Assembly (NCBI GenBank): GCA_000611775.1
Contig: KK106985.1
Span: 2,032,291-2,096,290, forward strand
Direction: 5' to 3'
Length of the DNA stretch: 64,000 nucleotides
Origin: Umbilicaria muhlenbergii
Lineage: Eukaryota; Ascomycota; Lecanoromycetes; Umbilicariales; Umbilicariaceae
The notes below the pieces were generated by a model. It was not told where the DNA came from. It worked only from the letters and a program-made list of their open reading frames with translations, and did not search any database. A program made the position numbers and the translations under genes. This document shows positions 9,621 through 22,300 of the stretch, in pieces. Position 1 is the stretch's first letter; each line of letters begins with the position of its first letter.

Positions 9621-12472
9621 ATGTTACACACATCCGCACTCCGTCCTTCAATTAATCGTATCCCGTCTCACTTCACGTATTCCGTGGTGTCTTTGCAAGG
9701 CACTCTCTCAAGTTTGTTTTCTACTACTAGAGTTGCACAACCACAATCAATCATGACTTCAGCACCTCCATCATCTGGTACTCGGGGGAACCCCCATTTA
9801 ACACGGGACTACGACACCTCACACTCGACCGGCATCCGTAAGTACCTGCGGACTTACGGGCTCACTCCACCCAATGTCGAGAGTTACGAGACGCAGGCGT
9901 CAAGATGTCTCAAGCAATTGGCGGAGAAGACGGCTTCCATTGACAAATATCTGTACCTCAGTAACCTCCGGAGTACAAATGTTCATCTTTTCTACCGGCT
10001 AGTTGTAGACCATGTGAAGGACCTCACGCCCCTAATATATACACCGGTGGTTGGGGAGGCTTGTCTCAGATGGTCAGAGATTTATCAACAGCCGGAGGGA
10101 CTCTACATCTCTTACTCTGACCGCGGCCATATAGCGTCAGTCTTGCAAAATTGGCCTCAAAACAACGTTGAGATTACTGTCGTCACTGATGGCTCACGCA
10201 TCTTGGGGTACGTCGTACGCTCAATGTTCAACCGGCACAGAGACTGATTTCAGCCAGACTGGGTGATCTTGGAATCAATGGAATGGGTATACCAGTGGGT
10301 ACGTATTGAGCCATCGTTCTGTCGTACTCTTGCGAAGCAACTTGACGATCCCTAGGAAAATTGTCATTATACGTGGGGTGCGCCGGGATCAGACCAGAAG
10401 CGACATTGCCACTGTGCCTCGACTTGGGCACCGGTAACAAAGCCTATCGAGAGGATCCCCTCTACATGGGAAGTCGAAGGGAGAAAGTCAGCGCACAGGA
10501 GGAGAGCGAGTTTCTCGACGAACTGATGGTAGCTTTGGTCGAAAAATGGCCGGGGTAAGCTCTTGCGCAGTGACAATCCATGCTCTTACGCCCCTTTTAC
10601 TTCGTCACATGCATGGCCCGAGGAGCCCCAGCTCTTGATACACTCAATCGTCTCCCTGAACCTACTCAATCCTGGGAAGCCAGGTGCAGGGTCAAAACAA
10701 CATGCGGGTTTTAGCAAGGGGAGCCCGTCAGTCACTCATTCTACGACGGAGAGAGGTGTCCAGGGTACCACGTGCGGAGTTTATAGAGCTCAGTCGCGCC
10801 TGGACGCTGCCCACTGGATGCTCATCGATATCTGTTCTTATTAATGAGTTGCCAATAAGCCACTAGGCGAACCATCAACTAATTGGCAGTCAAGCAGTCT
10901 TCTGACTGACCAGGAGACCTCCATGGATGTTCTGTTAGCGATGACAATGTTCGAAGATCAGATGCACAGGTGCTGAAACTTGAAGTCATTAAGCTCTAGT
11001 ACTACACTCTTGCCTTTACTGAACGACGATGTTTTGTTGCACTGTTTATTGTTGTTTCGCTGCTGAGGACTCGCCGGATTTCTTTGTTCTAAAACTGCCA
11101 TTTGTTTTGATAGTTCGCCTGGCTGACATTCCTCATAGTATCGTGATACAATTCGAGGATTTTAAGAATCCATTCCCGGCTCTTGAAAGGTACGGTGGGA
11201 AGTATACCTGCTTCAACGACGATATTCAAGGCACTGGCGCCGTCGTATTGGCGGGTATCATCAACGCCGTAAAGCGGAGCGGGGTGCCTATCAAAGATCA
11301 GCGCGCTGTATTCATGGGAGCTGGCAGCGCTGGCGTAGGGGTAGCAAAGCAGATTGTGCAATACTTTATGGAAGGAGGTTTAACAGAAGATGAAGCACGA
11401 CGCTGTTTCTGGCTTGTCGATACGAAGGGACTAGTGGCAAATGATCGGGGGGACAAGCTGGCAGATCATAAAGTATACTTCTCCCGCGACGACAATGCTG
11501 GAAAGCAATACAAGACTCTTGCCGAAGTCGTGGAGTACGTGAAGCCGACAATACTGATGGGACTATCGACCATGGGAGGAATCTTCGACAAGAGCATCCT
11601 CACAAAGATGGGCCAGTGGAACACACATCCGATTATCTTCCCCTTATCAAATCCTTCCGCCAACTCCGAATGCACCTTCGAGGAAGCAATGGAATACACC
11701 GATGGCAGGGCTTTGTTTGCAAGCGGTAGTCCTTTCCCACCGCTTGAGCGTGGTGGCGTGATTCACACCCCCGGTCAAGGTGAGCTCTCCTCCCAGGTGT
11801 GTGCAAAGAACGAGTGGCAGTCCTCAGCTGAGGGTCCTCTCGACCACTCAACGGTCGGGTTTTGCGGATCGGTCAGCCATGGATTCCCACAACATTCAAC
11901 ACAATCTTTCAGATATAGCGCTCCTACTATTTTCACAGAGGGCCCCCAGCTGAAGACTGCCACTTATTTTGTCCATGCACCTCCTCCTTATTCTCCACTT
12001 TCTTTTTGAGCCATGGGATTTCTGCGTCTTCGAATATTCCTCCAGTTGTGAAAGATTACTAATCAGTTATCTGGTGTCCACAGGGAACAATGTCTTCATA
12101 TTCCCCGGGGTAGGCTTTGGATCCATTGTCTCTAAAGCAACCACTATTACTCAGTCGATGATATACGCCTCGGCGACCGCATTGAGTACTGCTTTGATTC
12201 CTTCCGAGGTCGAACAAGGCTGGCTTTACCCCGATATCGGAAGAATAAGGGATGTCAGCGTGACCGTCGCCATGGGTGTGATCAGAGCGGCACAGGAGGC
12301 AGGTGTGGATAGGGAAGTACATATTAGGGGCATGGCTGACAAGGAACTGGAGAAATGGGTCAGGTCGAAGATGTACGACCCGCATGCGGAGACACAAAAG
12401 GTGCAAGACGAGGTGAATGAGTTATTTGGAAATGGTGGCGAAAAGAGTAGCATCGCTGATTCGCGTTTGTGA
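9621..12472 (+). CDS. mae1: Malic enzyme (oxidative decarboxylation of malate), probably mitochondrial
   Basis: Five exons: 9621-10207, 10258-10298, 10356-10554, 11139-11779, 12084-12472; phases close to give 618 aa. Converts malate to pyruvate and CO2 with NAD(P)+ reduction. Family landmarks: YTPVVGEACLRWSEIYQQP, VTDGSRILGLGDLGINGMGI, GIRPEATLPLCLDLGTGN, FEDFKNPFPALERY followed by CFNDDIQGTGAVVLAG, and the dinucleotide loop VFMGAGSAGVGVAKQIV. The first 44 residues are rich in Ser/Arg and lack acids, as in a mitochondrial presequence (inferred). NAD versus NADP preference cannot be decided by eye. Introns 1 and 2 are 50 and 57 nt; introns 3 (584 nt) and 4 (304 nt) are long because each carries an inverted-repeat element. 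Confidence 0.95.
10681..11121. mobile_element. MITE-like element E5 (type C) in malic enzyme intron 3
   Basis: Left end CAGGTGCAGGGTCAAAACAA, right end TAAAACTGCCATTTGTTTTG followed by ATAGTTCGCCTGG, an imperfect inversion of the left end. The interior near 10963-11030 (CAGGTGCTGAAACTTGAAGT, then ATTAAGCTCTAGTACT) matches elements E1 and E13. At about 440 bp it is the longest copy and may be a composite. It lies inside intron 3. Confidence 0.65.
11794..11983. mobile_element. MITE-like element E6 (type A) in malic enzyme intron 4
   Basis: Left end CAGGTGTGTGCAAAGAACGA then GTGGCAGTCCTCAGCTGAGG; right end GAGGGCCCCCAGCTGAAGAC then TGCCACTTATTTTGTCCATG. The two ends pair as terminal inverted repeats over roughly 40 nt. 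The left end begins 14 nt after the intron donor. One of the best-preserved type A copies. Confidence 0.8.
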
Positions 12473-13322
12473 GCATACATACATTCATGTGATGCTTGGC
12501 AGAGATTCCGAGCAGTAGCGTCTACTCAACTTAGCATTTTGGCATTCAAGCCGGCCCAGATGGACAGGAATCTAGCTTTAGTCGGACATAAGCATTATCT
12601 CGCCACGTGCTCCATACTTTATGCCATGTGTTCGATTACGAATACTGTGATCCTCATTATCCCCATACCTTGCCAGGGGCCTTCCATAGCCAGGCCATCA
12701 ATAAAAGTAGACTTTTGCAGGATATGTTCCGTATTTGAAGTCGTCTCCGAGGAGATCTGGCGACTCGCAGTTCGTGTCACCATTGCGTGAGGGCCAGGCG
12801 CCTCAGTTGAGTTGAAAAAGGACATAGGGCGCCCTCTGTAGCAGGCTACCGATGGATCTGATGTATCAGTAGCCCTGAGTACGCAATTCGCACCCGCTGG
12901 TGATTCGCGGTATTCACACACTTAATTCACTTCCAACTATCTGTTCTGCTGCCGAGTATGTCGACGGGCGGCACCCCAACTGGGAATACCGTGGCAATGT
13001 GGCAACCAATCCCTGTCTAGTCACTCGAACCAACCAGCCCCCAAATCTCAAGCTCTTTTGGCAGCTCCAAACCCCATGAGCGGAGGACATCATCATCCCT
13101 CGCCTTGTAAAGATGATGAGCCATCCCACAATCACGACTTTATGAATGGTTTAATAGATACCCCTGCATTTTCTACTCTACACCAAGCTGAGCCGTGTTC
13201 TCGCCCATTGCAGCGAGCTCTCCGAAGCTTAAGTGAGTTGTTGGTGAATTTTATGACAAAAGCACATTGTTGAAGGCATCTGCCAAATCCTTCCGGAGTC
13301 GTGGGTATATCTGACATCTAAG
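12473..13322. other. Spacer between malic enzyme and leashin
   Basis: 850 nt, downstream of malic enzyme and upstream of leashin (tandem genes). No TATA box, repeat or protein-coding frame stands out. Confidence 0.5.
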
Positions 13323-16300
13323 ATGTGGAATCTCATCACTGGGAAGTCCAGCGAAAAGTCCGAAGCCTCCTCCCCTGAGAGTCGCCGGCGCAAAGACTAC
13401 GAACAGCGATCAGCACAAAAACCTTCGGAGTCAATCGTATCTTCAAAATCAGCCCGAAAGCCATCACGGGGTGACGACCGTGATGGCGATCGTGGGTTCA
13501 ATCCCACCTCTACGAGTTACTCCTCGACCTCGCGAAGTTCATACCCAGGAACAGCCTCAGCGTCGATAGCTTCGAGTTACGCAACCGCGTCTAACGGGCA
13601 AACCGAAGATGCAGTATTACCTCCTGGCTTAGTGCGAAACGCGAGTCTAGCAGACCATATACCCAAGTTACGATCTTCCCGCGACGACCGAGACCAAGAT
13701 AGAGCCCGAGAACGCAAGAGTGAGCGGAGGCGCTCCTCAAGCAGAGACCGAAAACGTGATAGAGACAGTAAAAGGAGGGAGAGGAAGGGCCAGCGCGATA
13801 AGGTGGACAGGGGCGACGGCAGAGATCGGGGATTGACCAGGTCCGGAAGTGGCTATGCGGAAGAATTGAGTACATCGAGAGCTGGGGAGATTTCTGCACA
13901 AGCTAGTGGCAGTTTCAATGCGCAGGTGGGAAGTTCTGGCTTTACACAATTTCCGGGTCAATATGATGCGGGCATACCTGGTTTCACAAGCGGCCCTCCA
14001 CCCCTCCACCAAAGCATGTCTGCCCATGTTCAGGACCAGTTTCCAGGGCAGTTCCCATTGGAATCTGCGGCACCATATCGACCACCATTGGCTGCTAGCG
14101 AGGGTGGTCCTGGACTAGCTGCAGAGTATTATGGAGATGCTGGTGAGTCGGTGGCCGAGCAACCTGGTGTGCGTCCATACCCACTAGGGCCCATCATTGG
14201 AGCAGAACCGCACCTTCAGCCTGCTTCACAGGTAGCAGCACCCCCACCTGAGCCTAGTTCAGCAGGTGGTGTTGGCGCAGCAGCATCATTCTACAGCGGC
14301 GTAGATTTCCCGTCAACCATACCGAGCCAGCCCTCCATGACTAGTGAACTACCCAGACCAGGGAAACAAAGCAAGCCTACTTCCTCCGGCAGCCTCTCGG
14401 GAGCGGCCGCGCTTGCTGGAACCGCTATGCTTGGATACAATTCTGGCACAGCAGGAGAAGCTTATTACGCTCAAGGGTCTGGAAGTAATGGCTCAGCCTA
14501 CTATCAACAGGGCTCTGGTCGACCACCCTCTTCGGCTGAAGGGATGGCAGCATATTCATCTACTCCAGCGCCTATCAACAACGGCTATCATGCGTCTTCA
14601 GCTCCAGTGTTACCTACTCTCGGTGCTGCTGCGGCAGGAGCGGCGGCAGGCTATATGATGGGTAGCTACTCATCTGTGCAACAACAGCCATCTGTAATTA
14701 GCGGCCATAGTGAATATTCGTCTTCAGCAACCCAGCGTCCGCCACAGTTTGGGGATTCAGCCATCGGTATTTCAACTAACTCTCGACCTCCAAGGCCAGC
14801 CAAAATTTCTTCGCAGTCTTCTACCCTCTCATTCCATGCAGCAGGTCAATCCAATCCGATGGCACAAAAACACCGCCACCGGACGGGCCCTTTGGGAACT
14901 TTTGTCGAGTTCTGGACAGATCCTGATGGCGTTGCTCAGTACGAAGAGTACACGGAATATATCGGGGTTTGCAAAAACTGCTTTGCACCAGGTTCATCGC
15001 CTCGAGATGCTCCACGCAAGCACCATTACCGTCGACGTCGCTCAGACGAACGTTATGGCAGCAGCAGCCGAGTAGACAAAGAAAGTCGTTGGGGCTCTTC
15101 TGATGGCGAAAATCGCAGAAGGAGCAGAAAGTCGTGGCTTGCTGGAGGTATCGCCGGCTATGGTCTTGCAGAAGTTGGAAAAACTCTGTTCAACCAAAAT
15201 CGTGGTGCTGATGACACCTACAACGTCCGTTTCAGTCGTGGAAACGCCTCAAGTACATCAGTTCGTAGACGGAGTGGTAGCCACTCTCCTAGCCATGGAA
15301 ATCGGGCATCCTATGGCGTGACTGGAGGGTCATCGGCTAGCATATCACGACGGAGAAGTAGATCACGAGAGCGTATCGAGACTGGTATTACTAGTGATGG
15401 CAGAATCTATAAGAAAGACCCACACGGATCGTTTCTCGGCGGTCCGGCCATGAAAACATACACTCCTCGACGTCGTTCACGCTCAAGGTCCAGGTCCGGG
15501 GACCGCCATACCGGACTTGCTACAGCCGCGCTTGGTGTAGCTGTTGGCTCATCTGTGGTTTCATCAAAATCTCGGCGTCGAAGTCGCTCACCGGAGAAAG
15601 CTTTTATACGGTCTAAACATAGGAGCAGAGAGCGCAGTCCAAGCCGTGAGAAGGTCAGCGTAATGGGAGGTTATTTTTCATCCCCGTCAGAAAAGCGTCA
15701 GAGATCCCACAGAAAGAAAAAGAAGGGATTCTTCAGCTTTGGTAATTCGTCCTCTTCTTCCGCAGACACCGATTTGGCATTCCGTGCTGGATTGCAAGTT
15801 TCTCGGAATAGGAGACAACGATCGCCGCGGTCAAAGAATGGCCGAAGCGCTGATGCTGCATTTCTTGGCTTGAGTGCCGCAGCCGCTGCGATCGCTCTCA
15901 GAGAGTCTCAGAAGGGAAGCAAGGCTTCTCGAAAAGCTGATCTAGTGGCAGTCAAGGAGACTAAAGGTAAGAAGAGCGTGTCTTCGGAACGTCACCATAG
16001 AGGCAGGCGAACATCAGCTTCGCCTACTACGGAAGAAGACGGTTGGGAGTCTGCCTCAGAAGAAGACGACTCGTCGAGTGTCAACTCTGCTCTTGCTTAC
16101 GGTGGTCCTGCACGAAGGAGTCAAGAGTCTCTCACGTCAGATTCTTCCGGCACAGCGAAGTGGGGTTGGCGTTGGGGCAGTAAGAAACGGTCGAAGCGTA
16201 CCGTAATAGCAGATCCAACTCCAAGCAGCTTCCATGTAAATGCCGGCACTGCAGCTGCTGCCTTAGCGGGAGCTACAGCAGGCGTTGCTGTGACTTCTAA

Positions 16301-19300
16301 CACCTGGCAAAACGATTCAAGGATGAGTAGCTCTAGCAACCTTCCTCCTCTTCAGCAGGTGTATCCTGTACCAACTTCTGATCCTTCTCGCTTTGATGTA
16401 ATGAGGCACGACTCGATAACATCGTCCAGCCAACCTCTTATGACTTCTCGGCCTGCTCCGGTACCATTGCAACAGCCGCAGCCGTTTGCCCCTGTATCGC
16501 ATACAGTCTATACTACTCAGCCGCCTTACTCTCACTCATATAGCGCTCCAAGCGGCCCTCCAGTGTTCTCTCAGACTCCATACCAATCACAGTCTTCCAT
16601 CGTCGGTGGTCCACGAGACAATTCAAGTGGTCCAAGGCAAATTAACATCCCTGGCAGCTTCCCAGGCGGCGACATTGTTGCCGACAATACCTCATGGGAT
16701 GGACGAGCAGAGTTTAGCCATCGACGAAGGGAAACATCTCCAATTACACGAACTGCAGAACCAGAGGTGGATTCATTACCTCGCCCTCGACGAGCATCAA
16801 CCCGCGACGAGCCTTCCGCAGTTCGCTTTGACTTTTCAGAGGAGCCCAAAGGTAAGGACCTTTATGATTGGCGTCGCCGGGAAACCGGCCTAGACCAAAG
16901 GGCAGAGGAGACAAACGTCCAGGACGCCCACGAGCAGAGGCAATTTGATCATGAACGTAGGTTATCAAATGGAGTCTCGGTAAGGAGGACTGAATCTACA
17001 TCTGAACCTGAGAGAAAGATGGACCATAAAGGAGAGTCTCACTGGTACAAGAGAGGTGATGAATCAAAGGAAAGAAAACCAGGTTCACGGGTCGTACCTG
17101 TTACTACCAGAACGGTGGGCGCGGCTATCAGTGGCTCCACCACAGAAGCAGCCCACTTTGTGGCTGAGATACATCAAGAGGAGCATCGAGAGGACGACCG
17201 CAGGAATCGCATCATGAATGGCGAAGGCTCTGCGAACGACCAGACTAAATACTCTTCGGAAAAGGGGACCGGAACGCCAGACACCGGCGAGCAACGTGTG
17301 CGGATTCCCCCACGAATATTATCCAAAAGCGTGAAGAACCCCAATCATGAGAACTATGCTGATTATTTCGTACCCACTGAGCTGCTCTCCCAGTCAAGCG
17401 ATGATAGGCGAAGCACTGATGTCAACGGCGATAACGATGTAACCTCATATCAGATCCCACAGATCATTACCGTTGAGCCAAAAGGCCCGGGTCTTTCGTT
17501 TCTACCAACACATACACAAACGGACGAGGTTGATCTCGATCATATGAGCCTGCCTTGGGAAGTACCGAGACTTAATGTGATTGAGCCAACACCTCCACAC
17601 AGTATTGCTGGGTCTACTAAAGGCGATGCCTCTCCAGTCATCAAGCCTGAAGATGCCGGCATCGAAGAAACAGAGGAGATACATGGATCTTCTACGACTT
17701 CAAAGGTCACGTGGGGGAAAGACGAGACGCACACATATCAAGTGGTCACACCACTGGAAAATTCTGAAGAGTTTATCGGCGCCTCAAGGAAGCTAGGTAA
17801 TGAGAAAGAAGATATCCATTCATCAAGCGAGGCAAGCCCGGTCGATACGACGCCGATTATTGTTGAAATAGTGCCTCGTCATATGCCGGGTGACTTTGGT
17901 GATGATCTCGAATTCGCCGCAACACTGGCTGCTGGCCTCGAAGATACTGGATTCGACCCTGCTATTGTCGTCGATGATGCCACTTTTCGACGGCGCGATT
18001 CCCCACCGGGATCAGAGCCTACAGGCTTCTACCGACGTCCTTTTGCGGAGACAATCATAGATCTAGGTCTCGACTCACCTGGGACTGAAGGTGCTCCTCC
18101 CCAGCGAGGCTTTGTGGAGGGTGAGTTGCCACCAACACCGAAGTACGAGCAACCACCGAGTGCAAGTGGTGGCAACGCCGATGGTAGTGCCTCAAAGCCT
18201 AGCAAAAAGGACAGGAAGCGCAGGAAAAAGGTAGCGCAGCGTGGGAGTGAAGATGATGTGCTCGATGCTTCCAGTAGCACGTCTGAGCCCCATGGTCGAG
18301 GAGGGGTCTTCGATGACCCTGATAGACACTCTACAGAGCCGCAGCCCATGGTATCCGTGCCAGTCAACGCTTTTGACTACCTCGACGAAGTGGCAAGAGT
18401 AGACTCAAAGGGCAGAGACTCAAAGAGAGATGGCGGCGGGCTTGATTCCGCGAGCTCTGGTTCTCCGGTTCCCACTGATCTGGCGAGAAGTGAATACTTT
18501 GACGCACCAGAGGCGGCAGTGGTAGTTGCGAAGCCATCCAGTATTTCTCGGGAGTTCGATCATGTGACGGTCGACGTACCTTCTACTGAACAGCTTGTTG
18601 ATGAATTTCAAGCACCAAAGAGGGCGGACAAGCGGAAAACGAAATCGAAGAAGTCTGAACCAGAAGGCGAAACACCTGGTTTTCCTGCTGAGTCTCCAGG
18701 ATCACCGGCTCTCGAGAAGAACGACGAGTTTAGCTCGAAACGGAAGTCGGATCGTAAGTCCTCGCGGCGGGACACCGAGCGCTACGACCTTGCAGACCGT
18801 GAATCAGGCTCGGTGATATCTGGCCCGGTTTTTGGAGAGGAAGGAAAATCAAGGAGCCGGAAAAACAGAGACAACAGCGATCTCTATGACTCGCCTCCTG
18901 AGGACGCTCGTTCAGCACCAACATCCGCTCCGATTGAGGATGAGTTCGACAAGCCAAGAAAGTCCAAGAAGAAGTCAAAACGCGGCAGCTCGGGATATGA
19001 CGATATTTCTACATCGGTTTCTTCGTCAGCCACATTCGAAGACAAGCGAGAGCCGAAAAGCAAGTCTAAAAAGAACAAGAAAGGTGGAATCCTCGGCCTT
19101 TTCGGTGCCAGCAAGTCTTCGGACAAGTTGTCCGAAACTGCGCAAGCTCCGGATGCAATAGCAGAAGCAACCTCTGATGCTTTCGAAGAGTCAAGAAGGA
19201 AAAAGAAGAAGTCAAAGGAGAGGAGATCAACCCGAGATGGTGATGACGTCTCCAGCCAGGCCTCCGACAGGCTTATGGAACACGTACCAGAATCAGCTCT

Positions 19301-22300
19301 AGCTGAAGAGATAGCTATAGAAGGTACCCCCAACGACTTTGAAGACGCAAATGGAAAGCGCAAGAAATCGAAAGACCGGAAAATCAGTGGTGCTCATGAC
19401 GGGGAAGATGGGTATGGCCCAGCCTACCAATCCACTAGCAATCTGTCCCGATTGGAAGGTGACGATGATGGCAAATCCCGCAGGAAGGAGCATAAGCGAC
19501 GAAGCCAAGAGAGTGATCTCATGGAAGAATCAGGTAGGGTTACCCAAGCCCTACAAGCCAAGGTATATAAGGCAGCCTCTCCTGGTCGTTTCCTTACCCT
19601 CATGTTGGATCACATGCTAATAAGCCCCGAGGATCGCGATCTTCCAAGCACTAGAAGTGCCCCCATCATAGATGCTCCAGATATAGTCCATGCAAAAGGG
19701 AATTCAGGTGACGACGAATCAATTTCTTTTTTAGAGGAGCGCCGAAAATCACCACCACCAACTGATATATACATTCCCGCAGACCCGCTCAATCTCCATG
19801 CTGAGAAGCCCGTGGAGAAATTTCCTCCGTCGATAGTACAGCCTGAAACCGAAGCAAGTCGAATCGCAGGCGCCGATGGATCCCCATCTACACCACCCTT
19901 GGTTGAATTCCCTTTGGAAGACTTGCCACCATTACCGCCCAGTAAACCTGCGTCCCCAGTGCCGGAGGTAGATGATCATAGGCGACGTACCTCTGTTGTA
20001 CAAACATCAGAAAGCCCGCAAAGCCCTGTGATAAATTCTTCACCAACAGCAGTTCCGCTGCATTTTCGTCGACCTCCCGCCTCACCTGGCCCTGCTCGGT
20101 CGTCACCCTTCGCTTCGCCTGCGACCCCGAGTCAGAGCGCTTTAGTTTTTGTTCCTCCGCAGCGAAGAAGTAGACCCAATTCCACTGAGTTCAAGTCGTC
20201 TACCGAGTTTCGGCCACTCTGGCTTGTCGAAAGACATGGTCCCAGACAGGAACCAGCACCTGTGGAGTCATACCCTTCTCTTCCTTCGAGCCATACCACG
20301 TCACGTAGCTCTTCGGTGCATGACCCCGAGGAAGTTGACTCGCATTGGTCCCGTGATGATGCATTGAGCGAGTCTGACGGAGAAGATGTTGGGCTGAGAA
20401 TCGACGTCAGTCGCAGCTTCGAGCGACCTGACTTACTTGGTTCGCGGCAAGCTACGCCCACAGCAGCCTCCTTCCACCTTGATGCTAAAGACAATGTCCT
20501 GGCGGAAGCAATGCAGGACAGTGGCCAGGGCGAAATAAGTACAAGTCACGAAGACAGTGCCAAGGAAGTAATACGCGTCGTTTCTCCAATTTCACCAAAG
20601 CCATTGTTGCACAGCGTTGGTGATGATTTTCAAGAGCGTTCTGTACTCACGCCAATATATCTTGAAGGTCTGGAAGATCTGCCGCCTTTACCAGCCAGCA
20701 GGGCCTCGTCTCCGTTACTTGAAAACCATGGACAAGAGATCTCTTCAATACCGGAAGAGGTTATAAAGATGAAGGAACTGCCACCTTTGCCGGCGAGCAG
20801 ACTGGCGTCTCCCTTGCATGAAGATCAGCGACGAGGCATCTCCTCAATTTCAGAAGATGCTGAACAGCTAGAGGAACTGCCACCTTTGCCAGTGAGCAGA
20901 CCGTCGTCTCCCCTGCTTGAAGATCAGCGACGAGGCATCTCCTTGATTTCGGAAGAAGCTGAACTGGCAGAGGAACTGCCACCTTTGCCGGCAAGCAGAC
21001 CGTCATCTCCCCTGCTCAAAGATCAACGAGGAGGGATCTCCTTGATGTCGGAAGAAGCTGGACTGGCAGAGGAACTGCCACCTTTGCCGGCAAGCAGGCC
21101 GTCGTCTCCCCTGCTCAAAGATCAACGAGGAGGGATCTCCTTGATGTCGGAAGAAGCTGGACTGGTAGAGGAACTGCCACCTTTGCCGGCAAGCAGGCCG
21201 TCGTCTCCCCTGCACAAAGATCAACGAGGAGGGATCTCCTCAATATTGAAAGAAGCTGAACAGCTAAAGGAACTGCCACCTTTGCCAGTGAGCAGGCCGT
21301 CATCTCCCTTGCATGAAGGCCAGCGAAAAGAGATCTCCTCAATATTGGAAGAAGCTGAACAGCCAAAGGAACTGCCACCTTTGCTGATGAGCAGGTCTTC
21401 GTCTCCCTTGCATAGAAGCCGGGGCCTAGAGGCCTTGCCGGTTACAGAGAATGCTGAACAGACAGAGGAACTGTCACCTTTGTTGATGAGCAGGTCCTCA
21501 TCCTCGTTGCATCAAGGTCAGCAACGAGTGATCGTCCCGTTCTCACAAGAAACTGTACAGTCAGAGAAACTACCTCCTTTACCGGCGAGCAGGTCCTCAT
21601 CCCTCCCACGCGAGCATGAGAATCTAAGCACGCCGTCATTGCAGGATGGCGCCGCGATGGGTGCTATCGTTGGCTTGGCAGCAGCAACTGTTGCTCTCGC
21701 ATCAGTCAACCTCGACAAAGCAGCTGCGAGTTATAGTGTACCGGAAACTGAGGCTAACCCAGCAAGCGTTGTGGAAGAAACCACTGGGTTCGAAAAAGAT
21801 GAACCACAAACCTCGATCGCGGCCCAGAATCTAGATAAGTCAGAAATGCTCTTGTCCAGAAAATCGAAGAAAAAGGATAGCAAAAGTCAAAAAGCAAGCA
21901 GCTCAAGGTTCAAGGAGGACCTTCCCATCCACGACGAAGGAGTTCCGCAGTCGACTAATGATCAAGATGTTGGAATTCTAGTCAAAAATCAAAAGAACGA
22001 CGCTGAAGAAGAAGATGGACAAGACGGCGCTGACACTTGGTTTATCCCATCTACATCGAAGAAGAGCAAGAAAGACAAGAAAGGGAAAAAGAAAGGTCGG
22101 GGAGGCGAGAGCTCCAATACACCAGTCGATTCGTTAGCATCGTCGTTTAATGAAGCATCATCGATCGAAGAATCGAGAGCCGTATCGCCTAGTGGCGCTT
22201 TGAATGCCACCGAAAGCCCAGCCCGACCCGGGCCCGATATAATAACACCCTCGCAAATCGCAGAAGTGGCCCAAGATGATTGGCAAGTGTTGGTGACGGG

